Source of the DNA: Amaranthus tricolor
Taxonomy: Eukaryota; Streptophyta; Magnoliopsida; Caryophyllales; Amaranthaceae
Length of the DNA stretch: 64,000 nucleotides
Assembly: GCF_026212465.1 (NCBI RefSeq)
Contig: NC_080053.1
Coordinates: 11,678,781-11,742,780 of the forward strand
Direction: 5' to 3'
Below the pieces are notes generated by a model. The model ran no database searches and was not told the DNA's origin. It saw only the letters and a list, made by a program, of their open reading frames with translations. Positions 23,776 through 49,757 of the stretch are shown here, piece by piece. Each line of letters opens with the position of its first letter. Position 1 is the first letter of the stretch. Made by a program: the position numbers and the translations under genes.

Positions 23776-25299
23776 TAGCACCTACTTTTTAAGAACCGTC
23801 AATAGTAGCATTTTTTAAAAAAATTCTACAGTGTTACACCAACTGTTTAACTTAACTAAAAAGTAACATTATTACTCAGAATTAAATGTTATTCTGTTAA
23901 ATTTGTTTAAGAAGTATTGTTAAATTAGTGAAGACCTAATGTCCTTCATTAACTTATTCGCTGCCTACTTGACTGTCACAAGACTATTATGAGCATGAAG
24001 ACCTCTATAAGTATGCCCAGGGTTAAATCTTCATAATAGCCCATGTTATGACATCAGGAAGTCTATTAGCATAAAGCCTTTAACTGCAATTAATGTCCAT
24101 GTACTTCTTACAATATATATCTTATCGTTTGCCCTCTCCACTAAAACTTCAAAGCCTAATTCAATAGCATAATGTCGTACAACATTCCTCACATGTTGTT
24201 TATCAATAAAATATTTGCCAACGAGACAATGTGATACTGCCCCTTCCATTATCAACATACATTTGACCATATTTAAACAATATTTGAATGTAATTATCAT
24301 CATTTTCATCTTCCTCCAAATGATTACCCCAAATAAGATGTTTCAATGGTGCAGTAGACTTTGAGGGTTATTTGGCAAGGGGTTTTGGGGATGTGGCTCA
24401 GGGGTAGATGCTCGGTGGTCTGATGCTCAAGGGGTTGTGGATCAAGAAGTGGATGCTTAGTACTATGATGCTCGATAGGTTGTTGCTTAGTAGTTTGATG
24501 CTCAAGGGGTTGTTGCTTAGTGGATGCCTGCATTTTCCTAAGACTCTTAACCGACTTCATAAATGCATTCTCCTCTTCATGTACATCAATCGAAATTACT
24601 ATCAATTCCTTACAAGGTAACTTTGCAAACATCCTCGTTAAATCATGATCCCAATCCAACCAACGACGCTTCTTTTCTACACATAAGCAAATCTGGGGTG
24701 TCTCGGCATGTTCTTCCCTGAGTTAATACTCACATTCTCCCGATCAATAATCAAATCCAATATTGTTTCTCTATCCTTGTCTGGTACCGTTAAATTAACT
24801 TCACTACCCATCCTTTTAAACCTTAAGATCACCGATTCCCTCATTTTATAACATGAAAGACAATGAAACAAATGATGAAAGCTCTAATCTTTAGCAACAT
24901 AATAATTTCACAAAACAATTAAGAGAAAACAAACCCTAATTATGCAAAAAAAAAAAAAAAAAAAAAAAAAAACAAATATGATTGAAAGCATTTACTAACT
25001 ATACCCTTATTTTTTGAGGAACAAACAAAATCGAGAAGAACTACATACCTTCAATGGAGATGAAGAAAAGTGATGAGATTCTCAGAAATTAAAGATGAAC
25101 ATTGATTTTCGTTCGAAAATCCGAAAAAAGAGGAGAGAAGTTAGGGTATTAATAACATTTATACCAATTGACGTCTTAAATTAGATTTTTGGCCCTTTAA
25201 TGTTACTATTCAGTTAAGTTAAATAGTATGTTATTACGATGTAGATTTTCTTTAAGAAATGCTACCATTGCATTGGTGCTTATTAAAGACTAAGTGCTA
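23776..25299 (-). mobile_element. Internally deleted Mutator-like element with ~110-bp TIRs
   Basis: Left terminus TAGCACCTACTTTTTAAGAA pairs with the right end ...CTAAGTGCTA at 25299. The TIRs share TAGTAGCATTT(T/C)TTAA, (T/A)CTACA and TTTAACTTAACT(A/G)A blocks. The element contains only the 5' part of a MULE transposase on the minus strand. The catalytic core is absent, so it would need a transposase in trans. A clean 9-bp duplication was not found. Confidence 0.7.
24046..24871 (-). pseudogene. 5' fragment of a MULE transposase
   Basis: Reading the minus strand from 24871: an N-terminal segment (MRESVILRFKRMGSEVNLTV, then DKDRETILDLIIDRENVSI), a middle region with degenerate repeats (TKQQPLEHQTTKQQPIEHH) near 24400-24530, and at 24240-24120 a MuDR-type DNA-binding segment (GKYFIDKQHVRNVVRHYAIE). 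Frames change near 24320 and 24665. The DDE catalytic domain and SWIM finger that should follow are missing. The short repeated QPLEH/HQTTK unit is a local expansion. Confidence 0.65.
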
Positions 25300-25629
25300 T
25301 TAAAATATGTGGAGTAAAAATATGTTATTGAGAATGATGGATTGGTAGTTGAGAGCTTTTTCTTTGACCTTATTATCTGTCGAGAGAGTATAAAATTCCG
25401 AGTGTGTATACATAATAAAATATTGTGAAAATATATATTGAGATATTTTACAATTTTTTCAACATTTCTAATTTTTTTGGGGAATAATTTATATATAATT
25501 TTTTATTACGTGGTAGGTCGAGCATAGGGGATAGATTAGAATTGAAATCTGGAAAAGTGAACCTTATGATATTTACTATAGTCATGTTTGTAGTGAGGGT
25601 AAATATTTAATCATAATCATAATCATCAT

Positions 25630-26560
25630 AATCATAAAATACACTAATGAAAAAACGACTTAAGACATATGTCACACTATCATTAAAAATTTTCCGCCTT
25701 TTTCTTATTATTGACAAGGAAACTTTTGATATTTGACTTAAGATTAAGGAAAACAATTAACTCATTAAAACATATAATTTTTGTTGATTGATTATAACTA
25801 TATGCAGTGATCTATTGAAATACTATATTTTTTTTATATAAACCAAAAAAATAATATAATGTAAATCTCTATTTTAAATTAGATAATAAATTATCATCAT
25901 ATAATGAATAAGCTAACTAATTTGACTATTTTTCAATTAAATCTCCCCTCCTATCTATCATAATTGAAGACTTTTTAAATTTTATTTGTCTTAATTACAA
26001 TAATTACTATGAGTATATGTTTTAATATTGTTGTATAATAAATTATTTATTCACTTTGATAAAGATAATATCAATCATCAATAATTAATCAATCAATAAA
26101 ATATATTAATGAGGAAAAGACTCAAGACATGTGTTACACTGTAATTAAAATTTTTTTCGCTTTTTTTCTATTATTGACAGGAAAAATTTTTGATATTTGA
26201 CTTGATATTTAGGGAAACAATTAACTCATTAATTAAAACATGTAATATTTGTTGATTGACTATAACTATATGTGATGATCTATTGTAATACTATATTTCC
26301 TTATATAAACCAAAAAAATAATATACATGTAAATTTTTATTTTAATTTAGATAATCAATCCTCATCATACTCCTATAATGAATAAAGCTAACTACGAGTA
26401 ATTTGGCTTTTTTTCAACTAAATCCTCCCTCCTATCTATCATAGCTGAAGGCTTTTTAAATTTATTGTTTCAATTATCAATAATTACTATGAGTATATGT
26501 TTTAAATTTGTTGTATAATAAATTATTTTTTCGCTTTGATAATGATAATATCATAACAAA
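25630..26560. repeat. Tandem duplication, two ~460-bp units
   Basis: Unit 1 (about 25630-26085) and unit 2 (about 26095-26560) align along their length. Shared blocks are AAGACATRTGT(C/T)ACACT, TATTATTGACA, TTGATATTTGACTT, CTCCTATCTATCATA, TACTATGAGTATATGTTTTAA and TTGTTGTATAATAAATTATT. Both are non-coding. The right unit leads into a Helitron-like terminus at 26650-26676. Confidence 0.75.
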
Positions 26561-26649
26561 TACAAAGATTTAATAATTAAGTTTATGTTGTGAATGAATA
26601 TATTTTATATAATAATATCATTATTTATATTAGTAGATATTTATAACTC

Positions 26650-26676
26650 CGTGTTTTACACGAGAATCTATCTAGT
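26650..26676 (+). mobile_element. Helitron-like 3' terminus
   Basis: A perfect 5-bp stem hairpin (CGTGTTTTACACG, 26650-26662) is followed after 9 bases by CTAGT at 26672-26676. A GC-bearing hairpin a few bases before a terminal CTRRT is the diagnostic 3' end of plant Helitrons. The base after CTAGT is A where T is usual, and no 5' TC end was located, so the element's extent is unknown; it may include the tandem duplication to its left. Confidence 0.45.
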
Positions 26677-26952
26677 ATAAAAGCTAAAATACCAAAATAT
26701 AAGGTAAGTAGAGCTGAATTCAAATGGAAATATAGAGGATATAAAAATCTAATAGTATGAGGAAGATTATTGAAAATAAGATGTTCAACCTTATTTTGGT
26801 GGAATAAAAGAGAAATATTTTCCTAGTAACAATTTGCCAAAAGCATGAGGGAATTAATTCTTCTTTTTGTTTTTCATTATCATTTTACAAGTATTTTCAC
26901 CTTTAATAACAACAATATTTTTATTTGAATAACCTTATTTTCTTAGTTTTTA

Positions 26953-28496
<1,544 letters not shown>

Positions 28497-28577
28497 TAGT
28501 TTTTATTTTCATTTTAAATATTTTTCCGACACAAGCAAGACCTTATCGAAGTCTGATTCTCCTTTGAATAGTATAAA

Positions 28578-28885
28578 GAAAAATTTACCTAAAATAATAT
28601 AACTTTTTCATGATTTTCTTATAATAATCTCACCTATTGATTAACCATGAATAATTTCAACCTTATGCGTTATTTTCCTAGAATAAACTCGGACAATCGA
28701 ATAACATGCTATAGTAGGTAATTTACCAAAAATATAAACTACAAATTAATATAAAATTAAAGAAAAGTTTTGAAAATTTACGTAAATTCTAAAAAATTCT
28801 AACATTCCTTTTACATTTTTTTCAACCTTTTATTTTAATTTATCTTATTTTTAAAAACTTAAAGCTTGCTATAGTAGGTATTTCG
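28578..28885. mobile_element. Foldback MITE, family copy B (truncated), upstream of CS26-like gene
   Basis: Matches copies at 22116-22559 and 63191-63631: AAAATTTACCTAAAATAATAT, ATAATCTCACCTATTGATTAACCAT, then GCTATAGTAGGTAATTTACC. The right arm is lost or scrambled after about 28870. It lies within 110-410 bp of the start codon of the downstream gene and so forms part of its promoter region. Confidence 0.65.
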
Positions 28886-28948
28886 ATTACACGAGTTTAA
28901 TGATGAAATAATTATAAAAAAATCATAAAATATCATAATTTTTGCTAG

Positions 28949-28955
28949 TATAAAA
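28949..28955 (+). promoter_or_regulatory. Candidate TATA box of the CS26-like gene
   Basis: TATAAAA lies 37 bases before the ATG at 28992, whose context ACCATGG is optimal. If this box is used the 5' leader would be only about 10 nt, so transcription may instead start further upstream. Confidence 0.3.
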
Positions 28956-28991
28956 TGCTAGGTCATAGAGATTTGTTGGGGGTAAGAAACC

Positions 28992-43827
<14,836 letters not shown>

Positions 43828-44432
43828 TTTTCCGAGGGGCAAAAGATGTACGATTATGAACGAAAGTTTGAGTTGTGTCCATCACAAGCAAAGATCATAC
43901 AAGGCTGTGATTTAGATGTAAGTTCCGGGGTAGCTGCGCTAACTATTACCTTTGTTGATAAAAGCATGTCCCTAACTGTGATTACTTGCAGGTTTTGAGA
44001 CTAAACAAAGCCAACTAATACATACCATGAACCCTCAATTCTGAGCCGGTATCTCGTTTTTTGAGATGGTTATCAAGCTGAATTCTCTCTGAAAGTTTTC
44101 ATGGCAGTTGAACCATGAGCTTGCATTAAGTTGATGTTGTTTGGATGGTTTGGAGATTGGTCAGAGATAAGAGAGAAGAAAATTGCAGATATTTCCAGTG
44201 TTACCTGTATGGATTTGTTGACCACTTGATTGGTTGGGTTTAGGGTTAACTTTTGGTTATATAATATCACCCCAATTGCGGTTAATCTTTTTGCCTTACT
44301 GAAAAAAATGTAATCCCTTTAATCCTTTATATTGCAAATTATAAACAAAATTTCCAATATATGTTGCTGGAAAACGTATTTCCTTTAATCCTTTAATCTT
44401 CAATGGTGGATGTCTTCCTCTTCAATAACTTA
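43828..44432 (+). other. 3' flank of CS26
   Basis: Contains the presumed 3' untranslated region. No further coding sequence. A CTTTAATCCTTTA motif occurs near 44318-44330 and 44383-44395. Confidence 0.4.
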
Positions 44433-44443
44433 GTCCCACATCG
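44433..44443 (+). promoter_or_regulatory. USE-like element 1 (GTCCCACATCG)
   Basis: A perfect match to the plant snRNA Upstream Sequence Element consensus RTCCCACATCG. No TATA box follows at the expected Pol II or Pol III spacing. The same motif also occurs in some plant retrotransposon LTRs. Confidence 0.5.
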
Positions 44444-44501
44444 GTGCTCTATTCATGAGCTAATTTTTGGTTTCATTTATTTTGATGTGTTCCAGAAAAC
44501 A

Positions 44502-44544
44502 ATCCCACATCGGAAGATTAATCAAACAATAACAAGTTTATATA
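44502..44544 (+). promoter_or_regulatory. Candidate Pol III-type snRNA promoter: USE plus TATA
   Basis: ATCCCACATCG (44502-44512) matches the USE consensus in all positions. Exactly 24 bases further on comes TTTATATA (44537-44544). In plant U3/U6-class Pol III genes the USE-TATA gap is about 24 bp, and about 10 bp longer in Pol II snRNA genes, so the spacing is the Pol III kind. A T10 run at 44665-44674 would terminate Pol III. The alternative is an LTR-type promoter that happens to contain the same motif. Confidence 0.45.
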
Positions 44545-44567
44545 GTTAGTTCATCTGCTATTAAATA

Positions 44568-44674
44568 ATTGTTTGAAGGTTAAAAAACAAGCTGCTCCAA
44601 AAACAAAAAAATACAGCTACTTCAAGTTCAGTACTATTAAAATTTAAAAAAAAATATATATATATTTTTTTTTT
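44568..44674 (+). ncRNA. Hypothetical ~100-nt Pol III transcript downstream of the USE/TATA pair
   Basis: If the promoter at 44502-44544 works, start would fall near 44568-44571 and termination in the T10 run at 44665-44674. The predicted RNA can form nested stems: TTGAAG (44573-44578) with CTTCAA (44620-44625), and AGCTG (44590-44594) with CAGCT (44614-44618). It does not resemble U6, U3, 7SL or a C/D snoRNA. Expression is not shown by the sequence. Confidence 0.2.
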
Positions 44675-44675
44675 A

Positions 44676-44799
44676 TAAGTCGCTGTTAGTAACAGCGACT
44701 TAAGGGGTTGACTGGTCAACTCCTTAAGTCGCTGTTACTAACAGCGACTTAGGGCCTTTTAATTTTTTTTTTCTCCTCATTCGCTATTACTAACAGCGA
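44676..44799. repeat. Palindrome cluster B, left part: 76-bp palindrome of palindromes plus one module
   Basis: Two perfect 27-bp palindromes, 44676-44702 and 44725-44751, share arms TAAGTCGCTGTTA and TAACAGCGACTTA around a G or C centre. The 22 bp between them (GGGGTTGACTGGTCAACTCC core) is itself nearly palindromic, so 44676-44751 as a whole is close to self-complementary. A third module, TCGCTATTACTAACAGCGA, lies at 44781-44799, followed by CCGAGGCTAGGCTTGG. Confidence 0.85.
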
Positions 44800-44980
44800 C
44801 TTATCCGAGGCTAGGCTTGGATGTACGGAAGCTTATTTTGGGACATAAGTTTTCCCGAATCTTATATTCGGAATTAAATTGTTTATTTATCTTATTTTTT
44901 TCAATCTTTCCAATTTCAACTTCTATGGCTTTGTTCCATTTTTGCCACTTCAAATTACATTAATTAAATGATTGTATACA

Positions 44981-45259
44981 TACTCCTTCCTATTCAGCTT
45001 ATGTATCCCATTTCCTTTTATGGTCACGTCACCTTAATTGTCTCATTTTTATTTTTGGTATGGGTTTTTAACTTTTATGCCTTTAGTAGCTTTATCCTAT
45101 TTTCAATAATACTCTCCATTACCCATACTAATTTTCCTCCCTTACATTAAAAAAACCCATAATACCACTCTTTTTCCTAAACTTAGGGTCCCACTTTTGA
45201 CTCACCTTAAAATCCATAAAAAGTCAAATGGGACTCTTAAGGTGAATAGGAGGGAGTAT
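44981..45259. mobile_element. Stowaway-type MITE
   Basis: Left end TACTCCTTCCTATTCAGCTT and right end GAATAGGAGGGAGTA are inverted repeats of the Stowaway kind with TA next to each end. Inner blocks CATTTCCTTTTATGG and CCATAAAAAGTCAAATGG are also complementary. The open frame 44968-45150 crosses its edge and is accidental. Confidence 0.7.
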
Positions 45260-45367
45260 TATTTATATATCCAAACAATTATATAAGTGTATTTATATGT
45301 TAATAAATTAATTTTTATGATAATTATTGTAAATAATCTTAGTAAATTTTTATGATAATTATTGTAA

Positions 45368-45412
45368 TTTGAAGTGGCAAAAATGGAACAAAGCCATAGA
45401 AGTTGAAATTGC
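45368..45412. repeat. Inverted copy of 44905-44955 around the Stowaway insertion
   Basis: TTTGAAGTGGCAAAAATGG...ACAAAGCCATAGAAGTTGAAA is the reverse complement of the sequence at about 44917-44958 (TTTCAACTTCTATGG...CCACTTCAAA). The parent element therefore folded back on itself before the MITE inserted. Confidence 0.75.
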
Positions 45413-45517
45413 ATGGATACTTGTTTCCTATCAGGCCAGTATTCTTTCTCCCTTGAACTTGAAAACAAATACTGTTTAGTAAGATTAAATCAATTGTGCA
45501 AAAAAATATAAAATACA

Positions 45518-46307
45518 TTAAGTCGCTGTTACTAACGGCGACTTAAAAAAAAAAATTATTTTATTTATTTATTATTTTTTTAAGTCGCTGTTACTAGGGG
45601 TGTTCAAAAATATCCGTATCCGAAAACCTGCTTTCCGATTTTTAAAAGCGGATAAATTATCCGGTTTCCAAAATTCGGATAAACCGGGTCGGGTACCCGG
45701 TTTTAAAACCGGGTATTCGGGTCGGATACGGATCGCGAATTTTGGAAAACCGGGTACCCGGTATCCGTTTTTTTTTTTTTTTTTTTTAATAAATTTTAGT
45801 AGTTTATGGAATTGTGGTTGTATTTTAAATTAACTAATGTTTGTATTTTAATAGTTTATGACTAAGTTAGTTAAGTATATCTATTTCGAAAACCATAATG
45901 TTTTAGTTTTGCAATCATTTGATCTTTGTTCAATTTAACCATTCTCTTTGCGGAACAGTTTATTTTTTTAGATGCAATGCTTTGTTGTTTGATTGCTGTT
46001 AACTAAGTTAACAGATGATTTGAAAAAAAAACTTCAAATCTTGTTTAAGGATGAAGAGGAAAAGTCTGCTGTTAACTAAGTCAACAAAGATCAAATTGTT
46101 AAAAAAATTAAGAAAAAAAAAAAAAAAAAAAAAAAACTGGGTCGGATCCGGAATACAATTTTAGCTATCCGGAAAACCGGGTACCCGGTTTTTCGGAACC
46201 GAGTCGACCCGGTATCCGGTTTTGACTTTTGAACACCCTAGCTGTTACTAACAGCGACTTTGGGCTTTTAATTTTTTTTTTTTCACTTTCGCTGTTACTA
46301 ACAGCGA
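45518..46307. repeat. Palindrome cluster B, right part, interrupted by a hAT MITE
   Basis: Modules: 45518-45546 (AGTCGCTGTTACTAACGGCG core, one arm mismatch), a split module 45580-45594 plus 46241-46260, and 46289-46307 (TCGCTGTTACTAACAGCGA, perfect). The last is followed by GATGCTAGGCTTGGATATACG, a direct repeat of the sequence after the left cluster (GAGGCTAGGCTTGGATGTACG at 44806). The two sides of the cluster are thus direct copies of about 190 bp. Confidence 0.8.
45595..46240. mobile_element. hAT-type MITE with perfect 8-bp target duplication
   Basis: Termini TAGGGGTGTTCAAAA and TTTTGAACACCCTA are inverted repeats with a single base difference. GCTGTTAC flanks both ends (45587-45594 and 46241-46248). 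The 646-bp element has no transposase; its ends are filled with CCGG(T/G), GGGTACCCGG and GGATACGG motifs in inverted orientation. It has inserted exactly in a hairpin module of cluster B. Confidence 0.9.
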
Positions 46308-46539
46308 CTCTTCCCGATGCTAGGCTTGGATATACGGACGCTTATTTTGGGAAATAAGTTTTCACGGAGCTTATTTTTGGAATTAAGTTGTTAAATAATC
46401 TTATTTTTTTCAAATTTTCGACTTTAGTAAGTATCATGGTGATTGAGCCCAAGGTCTAAGAATATAACCGATAGCCAAAATCAATACGCTAAACACTCCT
46501 TGTATCGTGGCAAATCGTGTTCTGTATAAGGATTTGTTT

Positions 46540-47770
46540 TGAAATTAAAATCAAACTGTTATCTTAGATGGTGTTTTATTTGTTTTAAAAAAAGTCAGAA
46601 AATATGTTGGAGGCCGTTCTATGTGGACATTAGGGATCCATCAAAACAAAATTTTTGCTTATCTTATCAAAGGTACATTGAGAAGGTTTTGGAGCAATTT
46701 GAAACGACAAATGCAAATCTCGTCTCTAGAGCTGTGTAAAAGTGATCCGACCCGAAATCGAAAGTAAACCGACCCAAAAAGGTGTTACTTTTTAATGTTT
46801 ATCAAATTGACAATATCCGAACCGAAGTTGTACCCGAACCGGTTGACAACCGAAAATGGGAAAGCTGAACCCGAGCTGTAGACGGTTTTTATAACCGACA
46901 CATAACCGTTAACCGAGATTGCCCGAACCTAATAATGACCGACCCGAGTCATATCCGACCCAAATCATACTGAAATCAAACTCAATCCGGCTAAAACCGA
47001 CTTAACCCGAATGAATTTTAGATCGAACTGTTGTAAACCTGAACCGATTTTTAACATAGAAATTTGATCGATTCATATTCAATCATCTTATTAGTTAATC
47101 TATTAAAGTGATAGATATTTTAATAAATTAAATTTTATAAATACATGGTTTCATATATTTAGAGTTAATAATCAATGGTCAATGTTTATTTAACTACTTT
47201 TAATTAAATTAGATGAAAGTTGATAGAACTTTATAATTTAATTTCTGGTCAAACAAGTTAAAGTAACAAAGTAATAATTATCACTAATTGATTTGCATTT
47301 TTAATGTTTTGCTTTAAGTAAAGGAAATCTTATCATCAATTAAAAAATGACTAATAACTTGATCTGATATTGACTCGATCGATAGTAGTTAGTAATACGT
47401 AGCCAAATACTATTTTTTTATAAAAACCGAACCAATTTGTACTTTGTAAAACCAAACCAGTTATTAACCCATGATAACTCTCGACCGATTGATACTTGAC
47501 ACGAACTTCAACCGCCACCGAACCGATGCGAACTCGATAGTTTGAATAACCGATCTTCATTTGAATCGTGACGAACCGACCCGACTCGAGTGCGACCCGT
47601 CGTAACATGCAACCGAAAAATAACCGATCTGAAATACAATCGAACCAACCTGAATACCTGTACCCGTCTCAAAGATTTTAGTATTGCAAATGTAGTTGAA
47701 AGATGGATGGTTCTAGTTCCAAAGAGAACAATAATTACATGTCATCAGTACCATATATTAATGCGGTGAG
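46540..47770 (+). pseudogene. Ty1/copia polyprotein relic split by a MITE
   Basis: 46628-46720 reads DIRDPSKQNFCLSYQRYIEKVLEQFE, the copia reverse-transcriptase pattern (GM.I.RDR....L.LSQ..YI.KVLE+F.M). After the insertion 46727-47662 the reading resumes near 47700-47765 with DGSSSKENNNYMSSVPYINAV, matching the copia (..EEM..VPY.SAVGSLMYA) segment. Only these two short stretches survive. Confidence 0.65.
46727..47662. mobile_element. hAT-like MITE rich in CCGACC motifs, inserted in the copia relic
   Basis: Left end TAGAGCTGTGTAAAAGTG and right end ACCTGTA, flanked by CTCGTCTC (46719-46726) and CCCGTCTC (47663-47670), 7 of 8 identical. Both ends are dense in CCGACCCGA/AACCGA motifs. The open frame 47351-47608 (minus) is a reading of this repeat. 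Confidence 0.65.
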
Positions 47771-49313
<1,543 letters not shown>

Positions 49314-49522
49314 TATGAGTATATTTAAAAAAATAGATACAAAATACTCCAAATATGATTATGATAATAATATTATGTACGTTACGTACAATTAAGAAGA
49401 GTACACATATATACTTCTTTGTCTTATGATCTTTTGTCATATTTTTTTTAAGGCTCTCATTGACACGTAGAATATAATATTATAATATATGGTATAGTAA
49501 AATAAATAGAAGTAAGGAGAAA

Positions 49523-49555
<33 letters not shown>

Positions 49556-49596
49556 TAAGAGTAATAAGAATAGAAAAGGGCATGCATGATTAATAC

Positions 49597-49722
49597 TTAG
49601 TTATTATAAGTATTAAATAATTGGATAGACCAAAGGTCTTCTTCAGTGGTCTCCCAGTTGAAAGGTTGATCAGGATGCAATTGAGGAGGTCCAATGTTGC
49701 TTATTTGATCCATGGCTTGTTC

Positions 49723-49757
<35 letters not shown>

